From Glaciecola sp. HTCC2999 (GTDB lineage Bacteria > Pseudomonadota > Gammaproteobacteria > Enterobacterales > Alteromonadaceae): a stretch of 64,000 bases of DNA. Positions 7,755-14,846 of this stretch are shown here, one piece after another (position 1 is the stretch's first letter; the number at the start of each line of letters is the position of its first letter). Made by a program: the position numbers and the translations under genes. The DNA lies in assembly GCF_000155775.1 (NCBI RefSeq), contig NZ_DS989810.1, positions 764,172-828,171 on the forward strand, given 5' to 3'. Below the pieces are notes generated by a model. The model was not told where the DNA came from and did no database searches. It worked only from the letters and a program-made list of their open reading frames with translations.

Positions 7755-8831
7755 ATGAAAATATTATCTATATTTTTTACAGCTATCTTTTTGTTAAGTG
7801 GCTGCTCTGGTCTTTCTGCACAGAGAATTAAAATAGACGAAATACCTAGCGGCATTTGGGAACAGGAATTGCAAGTTAGTCAAATGAATTCAATTTCTAT
7901 TTCCCCAAAACCTAAAACATATCGAAGTGGCGACTGCCCAGGGGCAAAAACTCGTCCATCACGTTCTGACAATTCAGTTTGTAAAGAAGCAAGAGTTTGG
8001 AATCCTGACCGCAGCTGTAATGAAGTTTTCAGTACATACGGAAATGGTTATTGTCCTACAGTTTATGAAGCAGGAGAATATGGTTCAAAGATGGCTAAAA
8101 TGGACAATATTGTTGCTTCTGGAAATGCCGCTCAGCAGGCTGTTTTAGACCTTGGTAATAAAATGGCTGCGGATGCTCAAAGAAAGAGCATTAATTTTTT
8201 AAATAATCACAAATTTAGTAATTTGGTTCTAAATCCAAATGCTATAATTAATAAAACAATTACAGAATTAGTCCCTACAAGTAAAACTGAATATCGTAGT
8301 GGTGATCTTGTTGCGTTAAGTAGAACTGGTTTCTATACAAATTGCATCCTTCCTAAATTTGATGCTGCATACGTTTATACTATGGGAAGCTGGTACATAC
8401 GCTTGCTCAAAGACAAACTTTTATGTAAAGCCCCAACTTATGATAAAGACGATTATGTTTCTGACTATGTTAACTACAAGTCAAGTTCAAGTAATGTCTC
8501 ATACCTATTAACTTATGATTTAAGTGAGGAAAAGAATAAGAGTTACTCACTCACTATCAGAGAGCCAATTTTTGGAATGTCAGCGTCAACAATTAAAGAC
8601 TTAATTAAGCCAGATGATTTTGAATCTAGTATAGGATTTGTAGAATTAGTTAATTCTAATAAAAATTTCTTTACAATCCATTCAATAAATGAAAATTCTG
8701 TATACATAAAATCTTCAGATAATAAAGATGAGTTTGAGTTAAAACAAAATAATCCATTAAAGTTCAAAGAACTTTCACTCGAGCTAAAAGAGGTCACCGG
8801 AGATACAGCAATTATTGAAATTCGGAGATAA
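7755..8831 (+). CDS. Orphan lipoprotein of unknown function
   Basis: The 358-residue product begins with a lipoprotein signal peptide and lipobox LSGC (Cys17). The N-terminal third has several Cys residues (DCPG, SVCKEA, RSCNE, GYCPT) that could form disulfides in the periplasm. A helical Ala/Gln/Asn-rich middle follows, then a mainly beta-looking C-terminal part. I do not recognise a family. It stands alone between element scraps E3 and E2, shares the AT-rich composition of the stator-like cargo and has its own terminator, so it is probably independent cargo. The sorting residues after Cys (Ser-Gly) would allow outer-membrane location. Confidence 0.7.
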   Translation: MKILSIFFTAIFLLSGCSGLSAQRIKIDEIPSGIWEQELQVSQMNSISISPKPKTYRSGDCPGAKTRPSRSDNSVCKEARVWNPDRSCNEVFSTYGNGYCPTVYEAGEYGSKMAKMDNIVASGNAAQQAVLDLGNKMAADAQRKSINFLNNHKFSNLVLNPNAIINKTITELVPTSKTEYRSGDLVALSRTGFYTNCILPKFDAAYVYTMGSWYIRLLKDKLLCKAPTYDKDDYVSDYVNYKSSSSNVSYLLTYDLSEEKNKSYSLTIREPIFGMSASTIKDLIKPDDFESSIGFVELVNSNKNFFTIHSINENSVYIKSSDNKDEFELKQNNPLKFKELSLELKEVTGDTAIIEIRR

Positions 8832-8847
8832 AACCATTTCTCATTTA

Positions 8848-8872
8848 AGGGCATTAAATAATGCCCTATTTT
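8848..8872 (+). terminator. Terminator of the orphan lipoprotein gene
   Basis: AGGGCATT at 8848-8855 pairs perfectly with AATGCCCT at 8860-8867 around a 4-base loop, followed by a T-rich run. It begins 16 bases after the stop codon. Confidence 0.85.
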
Positions 8873-8941
8873 ATTAAAATCCCTGTATTACAAGTTGTAT
8901 CTTCCATAGGTGAAATTTTACAGGCTTATGAATACGGATTT

Positions 8942-9138
8942 ATGGAACAAAAATTATTTCCTACAACACTAGCGGGTGCCCTCATTTTTATTAGCATTAT
9001 TTCAAATGTTACATTTTGTCCGACTTGGGTGGGGAGGTAAATGTTAAGAATAAAAACGATCTCCTATCATTACTAAATATATTTGCTGGAGGTGATACAT
9101 GGATGGTGCCAAAAGAACTGTTAGCACCTAAAGACTAG
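8942..9138 (+). pseudogene. Possible broken gene fragment before E2
   Basis: Two short protein-like frames lie end to end. One runs from an ATG at 8942 to a stop at 9039-9041 with a hydrophobic stretch (LAGALIFISIISNV). The other is open from 8995 to a stop at 9136-9138 and reads DLLSLLNIFAGGDTWMVPKE near its end. They may be one gene broken by a frameshift, cut off by insertion events. I do not recognise the family. The rest of 8873-9200 shows nothing clear. Confidence 0.35.
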
Positions 9139-9245
9139 GATGGTATTACTAAATTATGTAGTTTGGCTCAACTTTAAAATGGATTTTTATGAATATTAAA
9201 GTTGGGGCCACTTATGAGGGATACCTAGAGAGTCCCTTGATGCTT

Positions 9246-9256
9246 TCCCTTAGGGA
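9246..9256. repeat. Left-end palindrome of the element (E2 copy)
   Basis: Core TCCCTTAGGGA, equivalent to 544-558 in E1 and 7512-7522 in E3. It lies ~50 bases after the stop of the leftward replication gene. Confidence 0.45.
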
Positions 9257-9306
9257 TATCTAAGGGGTCATTAAAGACCTATTGTTATTACCTCTTCTTA
9301 TTCTTA

Positions 9307-10824
9307 TTAAGTCTTATAAGAAGTACATCTATTAGTATCATTAAAGGTATCTTTATAGCTCTTAAAGTAGTTCTGCATTAAGTTCCCTTGCTGACGGTAT
9401 TCGTATTCGTTGAGTAAGTCTTCATTAGAAAGAATATCTGAGTCTATAGGACGACTAGCCATATCTTTATTCTTCGTTGTTAAAGTGCGATGGGATTTAA
9501 TGACTTCATCTTTTAGCACTATTGGCGCCCCCATGACCTTTTGGTAGCTTTCAAACATTTGCTTTTCGAGTATAGAGTAGTGAGAGACAGTCACAATGAA
9601 ACTATCATGGATAGGCAAGCAGGTTATCCCTAGCTTCAGTAGGCTTAGCATCACATCCTCTGCTACACAGCTATCAAGATATTGAGCTTGAAGTCCAATA
9701 TCAGTCGCAAACACATCTGCCATCACTGGGTGAGTTTGAATGATTTTATCTTTTAGCGCTTGAGTATTACATCCTAGTACTTTTATAGCAGCGCCTGATA
9801 AATGGTAATTGCATTTTTCATCATTGATAAACGCATTAAATACCTTTTTAATCATGGGGCGTCGTTTGTCATTCTTACCTTGCCAGTTTGGTAATCCGAT
9901 ATCATACACATCTTTATTGGGGTCAAGTCGTGTCTTTTTGAGGGCATAAATGATATTAATCGCTATCCCAGAGTAATCTACCTCTATTGTTTTTTTGTTG
10001 TTGATGCGTATCACCGGTCGATGCTCCCCAGATATACCTTGCCACCATCCACCATAAAAGCGCCCGCCTCTATCTAAGCGTCCTTTTGCAAATATACGCC
10101 GCAATTGCACCATACTCATATCAATAAAGTGTTCATAAGGTGCTTGAGTCTGCTCATTGATACCCTTGCGTTTTAAGACTTGAGCCAGTTGTTCATCGGT
10201 GACATCAAGATGAATGCATTGCTGGACAAGATGGGCATTAATGGTATGTAGGTTTTGTTGATAATCATGTAGCAAGTTTTGCTCAGATAAGCTATCTAAG
10301 GGTATTAAGCTGGCTTGCTTGGTTTCTATATCTTTGTCTCTGACTTCTACTAATTTAGCTAATGGTAAAGGGACTTGCTCCAGCCAGTGAATATTTAACG
10401 CAGCAAATTTAATCGCCAATACGTCCTGGACTGTCATCACTGTCACGCTCATTTTATATGAAGAGCTGTATCTCCCTTTTACTACTTCTATCCAATTTAA
10501 TGCCTCCAGAGCTTTAAATACCACTTCAACCTTGTTGGGGTATACATAGGGAATTTTATTTATATCGCCGAGACTATAATGACGTTTATGTAATGGGATA
10601 CTGACTGACAAGGGGTGTTTGTGCATGCCTGTTTGCTGATGAGTAATGAATAAAGCGCACAATATATGTCGAGCAATCTGTGTTAATGCGTGTTCTCGCT
10701 TTTCCTTTGAGCCCCCTTGGTCACTTCGATTCAGCATCACAATGCTTCTGTCAACCAACTCATCAACTAACGGGGTGAAGCTGTCATTATTAAACACAGG
10801 AAACCAATCGAATCTTTTATCCAT
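9307..10824 (-). CDS. Polymerase-like replication protein of the integrative element
   Basis: The 505-residue protein has an N-terminal region (1-240) with a winged-helix-like part, then RGGRFYGGWWQ (252-262), then EVDYSG (Asp283) resembling motif A of family-A polymerases, a Lys/Arg-rich helix (KRRPMIKKVFNAF, about 320-332) placed like motif B, and CLPIHDSFIV (His406-Asp407) resembling motif C of family-A DNA polymerases and T7-type RNA polymerases. This suggests a palm-fold nucleotide polymerase for element replication; the match is by motif order and not by overall homology. It is divergently transcribed from the small genes and has AAAGG before the ATG. Tails of the same gene occur in E1 and E3. 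Confidence 0.6.
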   Translation of the reverse strand: MDKRFDWFPVFNNDSFTPLVDELVDRSIVMLNRSDQGGSKEKREHALTQIARHILCALFITHQQTGMHKHPLSVSIPLHKRHYSLGDINKIPYVYPNKVEVVFKALEALNWIEVVKGRYSSSYKMSVTVMTVQDVLAIKFAALNIHWLEQVPLPLAKLVEVRDKDIETKQASLIPLDSLSEQNLLHDYQQNLHTINAHLVQQCIHLDVTDEQLAQVLKRKGINEQTQAPYEHFIDMSMVQLRRIFAKGRLDRGGRFYGGWWQGISGEHRPVIRINNKKTIEVDYSGIAINIIYALKKTRLDPNKDVYDIGLPNWQGKNDKRRPMIKKVFNAFINDEKCNYHLSGAAIKVLGCNTQALKDKIIQTHPVMADVFATDIGLQAQYLDSCVAEDVMLSLLKLGITCLPIHDSFIVTVSHYSILEKQMFESYQKVMGAPIVLKDEVIKSHRTLTTKNKDMASRPIDSDILSNEDLLNEYEYRQQGNLMQNYFKSYKDTFNDTNRCTSYKT

Positions 10825-11006
10825 TTATCTGCCTTTGCAATATCAATCACTCTAATGAGGAGCGGAAAAAGGTAATTTAAGCGTCTGTAACTGATTAATT
10901 AAACCGAGAAAAAATCAGTATCTATATTGGAAGATGTCCTTCCACATTAGCCAGAGTCACGCACAGTGGCCCTATCTCAATATATTTACTTATCGGAAAT
11001 ACCATT
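10825..11006. promoter_or_regulatory. Divergent control region of E2, possible origin
   Basis: This gap separates the leftward replication gene from the rightward small genes. It has an AGCGGAAAAA site at 10861-10870 that recurs as the reverse complement near 13890 and as GGCGGAAAAA near 13963 beside the att site, and a small inverted repeat (GGAAG/CTTCC) near 10929. Shared sites next to a replication gene and next to the integrase suggest a common DNA-binding protein. Confidence 0.35.
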
Positions 11007-11309
11007 ATGTATATCACATCATTATGGCCAGAGCGTGCTGCTCTTGGTCTATCTAAACACGTCTATAAAGCGTTAATCAACAATCTTACCACACCCTTTG
11101 AGTCTCTCGAACAAGCACAATCCTTTTGGGATGAAGGCGCCTGTCAATTGATTCATATCAACCCTAGTGAACTATCGATGTTAGATGAGCTGCAATGGCT
11201 TTGTATGACTGAGCCCGATTTCATTGATGTATTAGCTGGCTATTCACTGCATTGTCGTATTACCAACGATATTGGTGGTGGTTTGTTTATTTTGATAAAG
11301 AACAATTAG
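11007..11309 (+). CDS. 100-residue protein of unknown function (E2)
   Basis: The product begins MYITSLWPERAALGL and is acidic and mixed helical with no membrane segment or signal peptide. I do not recognise the family. It is first in the rightward run of E2 genes, ends 9 bases before the next start, and is absent from the deleted copy E1. A role in control of replication or excision is possible from position only. Confidence 0.6.
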   Translation: MYITSLWPERAALGLSKHVYKALINNLTTPFESLEQAQSFWDEGACQLIHINPSELSMLDELQWLCMTEPDFIDVLAGYSLHCRITNDIGGGLFILIKNN

Positions 11310-11318
11310 GAGTGCCCC

Positions 11319-11693
11319 ATGACAACTATCATTAAATCTGGGCAATGCTCAATGATTAATCGTCAATCAAAAGGCAAAATACACTATGACATTACGCTGA
11401 ATCAATCCGGTGAACGCTTCATTCGCTTAACTAAAAGCACCGGAGGCGGCTTTCTTAGTCAAGACGATATCGCTGAAAGTGACATATCAGCTTGTTTAAT
11501 GGCCATTAAAGGTAACAGTCACTTCAGCTCCACCGTATTTAATCCGTTGTTTAGAGGAAAAAGTGCCAATAATGCTGCTTTTTTAGCGGCAGTATTACGG
11601 GCTGAACATGTCATTTCAAAATCCAAAACGCATCTATACAAACACACCGTGTTAAACCTCGATGCGCTCGCTTTACTCAAACCAGTTAAATAA
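11319..11693 (+). CDS. 124-residue protein of unknown function (E2)
   Basis: The product has a beta-rich N-terminal half (KIHYDITLNQSGERFIRLTK), a Gly-rich turn and a helical C-terminal half with Asn/Ala stretches. There is no signal or membrane segment. AGGAG lies 6 bases before the ATG, and the gene follows its neighbour by 9 bases, so the two are likely co-translated. No family recognised. Confidence 0.65.
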   Translation: MTTIIKSGQCSMINRQSKGKIHYDITLNQSGERFIRLTKSTGGGFLSQDDIAESDISACLMAIKGNSHFSSTVFNPLFRGKSANNAAFLAAVLRAEHVISKSKTHLYKHTVLNLDALALLKPVK

Positions 11694-11776
11694 CTGATTC
11701 TAAACCCACATTGTGCATATCACTAAATGTCCCTTTAGCGACAATGCACTTTTATCATATTCAAAGGAGACCCACG

Positions 11777-11938
11777 ATGCTCTTGATAATATTGTCATTT
11801 ATCATCTATCTAACTATTCAACACCCTCATGTGATGCTTACATTGTTACGCCTAAGCATAGGGATCATTACTGCCCTTATTGCCATAGTGACAAAGCTGT
11901 ATTCACTGTATCAATCTGTAGCTAAGGAACGACGATGA
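11777..11938 (+). CDS. 53-residue membrane protein coupled to the serine recombinase
   Basis: I choose the ATG at 11777, which has AAAGGAG 7 bases upstream, over earlier in-frame starts that lack a site. The product is two hydrophobic segments (about 2-14 and 20-43) and a basic tail ending AKERR. The stop overlaps the recombinase start by 4 bases (ATGA). Function unknown; small membrane proteins of this kind in mobile elements may be exclusion or holin-like, but nothing here shows it. Confidence 0.6.
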   Translation: MLLIILSFIIYLTIQHPHVMLTLLRLSIGIITALIAIVTKLYSLYQSVAKERR

Positions 11939-12606
11939 AACACACTAATTATGTGGCCTATTACCGCGTGTCTACTTCAAAACAAGGTCAGACGGGATTA
12001 GGTATGCAAGCGCAACAACAAGCCATCACTGATTTTTTACATCATCATGGAGGTAAGCTGGTTGCTGAGTTTACTGAAGTAGGCTCTGGTAAAAAAGCAG
12101 ACCGCCCTGAGTTTGAAAAAGCCGTCGATTATGCACACCTTGCCAATGCGGTGTTATTGGTAGCTAAACTCGATAGGCTCAGTAGAGACTTACACTTTAT
12201 TACTGAGCTACAGAAAAAAGGTATACGTTTTAAACTCGCCGATTTTCCTGACATCGACCAGCTCACCATTCATATCTTAGCCGCAATGGCTCAACATGAA
12301 GCACAGATGATATCACAGCGAACCAAGGCGGCGCTTCGTGCAGCCAGAACTCGTGGTGTCACGCTAGGCAATCCACAACTTGATACCTATCGCAATCACA
12401 ACCCTCAACTCGCGACCTTAGCTCGCACGACGGCACAACGTGAATGGCGACAAAAAATCATCAAAGTCATACACCACATCCAACAATTACAACCACAAAT
12501 AACGTCTGTGGGCATAGCTAAAACACTAAACCAACGCGGTTTATCCAGCTATCGCAATAAGCCTTTCACCGGCTCCATTGTCTCTCGCTTGCTGCGTCAA
12601 CAATAA
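11935..12606 (+). CDS. Serine recombinase, resolvase/invertase family
   Basis: The 223-residue protein starts with the resolvase signature YYRVSTSKQ, with Ser13 as the nucleophile and Arg11 beside it. Further family residues follow (AKLDRLSRD at about 79-87, HILAAMAQHEAQMISQRTKAAL near 125-145). The C-terminal part (TSVGIAKTLNQRGLSS, SIVSRLL) is a helix-turn-helix of recombinase type. Length fits small resolvases and DNA invertases. Such enzymes resolve multimers or flip DNA; with a tyrosine integrase next door the former is the better guess. It overlaps the small membrane gene by 4 bases. Confidence 0.9.
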   Translation: MKHTNYVAYYRVSTSKQGQTGLGMQAQQQAITDFLHHHGGKLVAEFTEVGSGKKADRPEFEKAVDYAHLANAVLLVAKLDRLSRDLHFITELQKKGIRFKLADFPDIDQLTIHILAAMAQHEAQMISQRTKAALRAARTRGVTLGNPQLDTYRNHNPQLATLARTTAQREWRQKIIKVIHHIQQLQPQITSVGIAKTLNQRGLSSYRNKPFTGSIVSRLLRQQ

Positions 12607-12666
12607 CTCAACCCGGCAGGTTTATCCTGCCTATATCGTTTTAATTCCCCTCTATTGGAGATACCT

Positions 12667-13818
12667 ATGAAATATGAATATATAGACCAAGCCTTTATTG
12701 ACAACCTACCTACCCCTACAGATAAAATCAAAGCAGAATACCGAGCGGATAACTTACCGAAAGGGTTTCGTATTGAAATACGCAACACCTCCAAAGGCAT
12801 CGGTACTTATCGGTTTCGCACCAAAGATAAGGACCATCACCTTGGACGGACTAACACAATCTCACTTGAACAAGCCCTGCAACAAACAACACAACTTATC
12901 CCCTCAGCAGCTCCCCCCCATAACTCCCTTTTACCACCCATAGTTCAAACACCCCCTACCTGCGCGTTGACACTCAATGAATTTTGGGAGCAGTACTATT
13001 GGCCTCATATCAAAACCCGTTTGCGCACCTTTCGGAATATTGAATCCATGTGGCGATTACGCATCAAGCCCATATTCGGTAAGCAGCGTCTTGATGACAT
13101 CAAAGTACTTGAATTGGAACGCTTTCAAACTAGCTTGATTGAAAAGCGCTTATCCGGCAGTCATGTCACTGGTCATATCAAACTGATTAGTCGTATGTTT
13201 ACCCTTGCTATCCAGTGGGAGCTCATCACTAAAAACCCTTGTGACAAAGTAGAATACATGAAGTTTGATAATCAAAAAGAACGCTTTTTAAGTACCGAGG
13301 AGCAAAAGCGATTCATTGAAGTGTTGATGCTACACCCTCAGCGCCCTGTGAATTTACTCATGATATTTTTATTGGTCACAGGTGTGCGAAGTGGTGTTGC
13401 TAAGGCTTTGAAATGGTCTTGGATTAATATGGATAAACAAATCATTACTGTGCCACCTAGTATTGCTAAAAATAAGAAACAAAATACTATTTTTCTCAAT
13501 ACAACCGCAATGGATATTCTCAAACGGTTAGCTGGAACAGACCCAACATATGTGTTTATCAATCCAATGACACATTTGCCCTACAATGATTTTAAGAAAT
13601 CGTTTAAAACTGCACTCAAAGCAGCACAGATTTCAGATTCTGTGAGGATCCATGATTTACGTCACACCTTTTGTAGTAACCTTGTGTCGAGTAATGTCTC
13701 ACTCGCCAGTGTGCAGCAATTAGCAAATCACGCATGTTATTCAACGACATTACGATACGCCAAAGTGTCACAAGATACACTCAGACAAGCTTGTCAGATA
13801 GCAGCAATTGAAATTTGA
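12667..13818 (+). CDS. Tyrosine integrase
   Basis: I choose the ATG at 12667 with GGAG 6 bases upstream, giving 383 residues. A DUF4102-like arm-binding N-terminus (SKGIGTYRFRTKDKDHHLG), a core-binding domain (about 100-195) and a catalytic domain follow. Catalytic residues in this numbering: Arg241 (TGVRSG), His329 and Arg332 (HDLRHTF), His355 (LANHA) and Tyr364 (LRYAKV). The family inserts elements into tRNA 3' ends, which fits the tRNA half 212 bases downstream. The usual Glu after the first Arg (GxRxxE) is replaced by Val. A strong terminator follows. Confidence 0.92.
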   Translation: MKYEYIDQAFIDNLPTPTDKIKAEYRADNLPKGFRIEIRNTSKGIGTYRFRTKDKDHHLGRTNTISLEQALQQTTQLIPSAAPPHNSLLPPIVQTPPTCALTLNEFWEQYYWPHIKTRLRTFRNIESMWRLRIKPIFGKQRLDDIKVLELERFQTSLIEKRLSGSHVTGHIKLISRMFTLAIQWELITKNPCDKVEYMKFDNQKERFLSTEEQKRFIEVLMLHPQRPVNLLMIFLLVTGVRSGVAKALKWSWINMDKQIITVPPSIAKNKKQNTIFLNTTAMDILKRLAGTDPTYVFINPMTHLPYNDFKKSFKTALKAAQISDSVRIHDLRHTFCSNLVSSNVSLASVQQLANHACYSTTLRYAKVSQDTLRQACQIAAIEI

Positions 13819-13826
13819 AAGCTAAC

Positions 13827-13876
13827 AGCCCCTCTATTTACTCATATCATATGGGTAGGTAGAGGGGCTTTTTTAT
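13827..13876 (+). terminator. Integrase terminator (E2)
   Basis: AGCCCCTCTA at 13827-13836 pairs perfectly with TAGAGGGGCT at 13860-13869, with a T-run after it. The loop holds a CATATG palindrome. The same structure is at 881-928 in E1. Confidence 0.85.
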
Positions 13877-13879
13877 TCT

Positions 13880-14029
13880 TTTTTTTTCGCTTTTCCGCTT
13901 CACACTTCTAGATATGTGGCATGGACTGGATGTATTTCCGTTAACGTTCCGATGGTTACAAGGCGGAAAAAACAACATGAAAGCCATAAGCCATTGATTA
14001 TACTAGCAATATAGTACCATTCAGCTTAG
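13880..14029. promoter_or_regulatory. Probable integrase arm-site region beside the att site
   Basis: Between the int terminator and the tRNA half lie several TTCCG/CGGAA motifs in both orientations (near 13892, 13937, 13948 and 13963). The whole stretch is kept in E1 (about 930-1080) with few changes, although E1 has lost all intact genes. Conservation without coding suggests recombination sites. Confidence 0.4.
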
Positions 14030-14074
14030 CTCATAATCGGCAGGTCCCCTGTTCAAGTCAGGGTCGGGCCACCA
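14030..14074 (+). repeat. att site: 3' half of a CAU-anticodon tRNA (copy 2)
   Basis: It is identical to 1081-1125 except for two bases, C to T and G to A, which fall on opposite strands of the T-stem (CCCTG/CAGGG at 14047-14051 and 14059-14063) and keep it paired. Encoded CCA and a T-run follow. The 5' half of the tRNA is missing, so it is an attachment scar. Confidence 0.75.
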
Positions 14075-14225
14075 TTTTTTCTTCAAATTTTACCCTTCTT
14101 CTTCAGTAACACTCTGTCCTAAAAATCAAAATAGTCACCTAAACTCATCCATTGGACAGTTATATTCTATAATCAATAAACGATAAACTGATGTTGTTTT
14201 CATACAAACAAAGAGGAAATCATTT

Positions 14226-14495
14226 ATGCAACAATTATCACAAAATGAGTATGCTTATATTAATGGCGGTTTTGGTTTACCTGGTGCTGGCTTTGGGGGC
14301 GCACTGGGAGGTTTGTCTTATCTGGGTAGTGCCGCTACATCGGGTAGTTTTTCATGGTCAGGTTTTGGTACAGCAGTAGTTGTCGGCGCAGCTTCTGGTG
14401 CTGTTGGGGGGCCGGTTGGGAGCGCAGTAATCAAATATAGTTTGAGTAAAGTCAGTTTCTATGGCGGGGCTGTCCAAGGACTTACTAATGAATAA
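14226..14495 (+). CDS. Double-glycine-leader bacteriocin/microcin-like precursor
   Basis: The 89-residue product starts MQQLSQNEYAYINGG. This fits the double-glycine leader pattern exactly (Leu-12, Ser-11, Glu-8, Ile-4, Gly-2, Gly-1), with cleavage expected after Gly15. The core of 74 residues is rich in Gly, Ala and Ser with GxxxG-like repeats and a hydrophobic stretch (TAVVVGAASGAVGG), as in class II bacteriocins and microcins that insert in membranes. GAGGAA lies 8 bases before the ATG. The next gene overlaps its stop and may give immunity. No peptidase-containing ABC exporter is in the window, so export would depend on genes elsewhere. Confidence 0.7.
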   Translation: MQQLSQNEYAYINGGFGLPGAGFGGALGGLSYLGSAATSGSFSWSGFGTAVVVGAASGAVGGPVGSAVIKYSLSKVSFYGGAVQGLTNE

Positions 14496-14766
14496 CCTTA
14501 ATAGTCGCTTCCCCGCCGGAGGCCTATTTCTATTGCTGATTGCTTTAGGAATGCTACTTTATGAGTTAAATACTGAGTCATATGTACGCTCATTATGTCT
14601 AGCATTAGTGGCAGTTAACGGTATAAATTTACTCGTCTATCCTTTTACTCAGACTCTCCACATGTTGAGAAAACGATCTGAGTTAAATCAATGGCAAAAA
14701 CGATGGTTATCATGGCAACTCGTCAGTCTATTGCTATTCGCGTTAATTATTGATTTTATTACATAA
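14488..14766 (+). CDS. Small membrane protein, candidate immunity protein
   Basis: The ATG at 14488 overlaps the end of the bacteriocin-like gene (ATGAATAA), giving 92 residues with three predicted membrane helices (about 10-24, 31-50, 71-90). No family recognised. Small multi-helix membrane proteins coupled to a double-glycine precursor are the usual form of bacteriocin immunity proteins. An upstream in-frame ATG at 14461 is possible but lies deep in the precursor gene and lacks a good binding site. Confidence 0.6.
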   Translation: MNNLNSRFPAGGLFLLLIALGMLLYELNTESYVRSLCLALVAVNGINLLVYPFTQTLHMLRKRSELNQWQKRWLSWQLVSLLLFALIIDFIT

Positions 14767-14780
14767 TTTATTGGACTAAA

Positions 14781-14827
14781 GTTAGCCAACATAGCATTAG
14801 CCAATGCATAAAGGATAGTTGGCTAAC
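14781..14827. terminator. Large inverted repeat between convergent genes
   Basis: GTTAGCCAAC at 14781-14790 pairs perfectly with GTTGGCTAAC at 14818-14827, with a smaller GCATT/AATGC stem inside. It lies between the rightward immunity-like gene and the leftward cysM, the place for a two-way terminator. Confidence 0.6.
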
Positions 14828-14846
14828 ATGATACAAAAACCTTTAT

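Larger units (their letters stand above)
9201..14074. mobile_element. E2: apparently complete integrative element
   Basis: The left border is the GTTGGGGCCA sequence shared with E1 (501); the right border is the tRNA 3' half at 14030-14074. Order: replication protein (minus), then plus-strand genes for two unknown small proteins, a small membrane protein, a serine recombinase and a tyrosine integrase ending ~210 bases from the att site. About 4.9 kb carries replication and recombination genes and no obvious cargo or transfer genes, so it may be a minimal integrative plasmid or a mobilisable or satellite-like element. Comparison with E1 and E3 defines its ends independently of gene content. 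Confidence 0.75.

Noticed and set aside
11713-11925. An alternative 70-codon frame over the small membrane gene of E2
   Set aside because: The 53-residue frame at 11777 has a strong binding site, a clear membrane pattern and an ATGA overlap with the recombinase.
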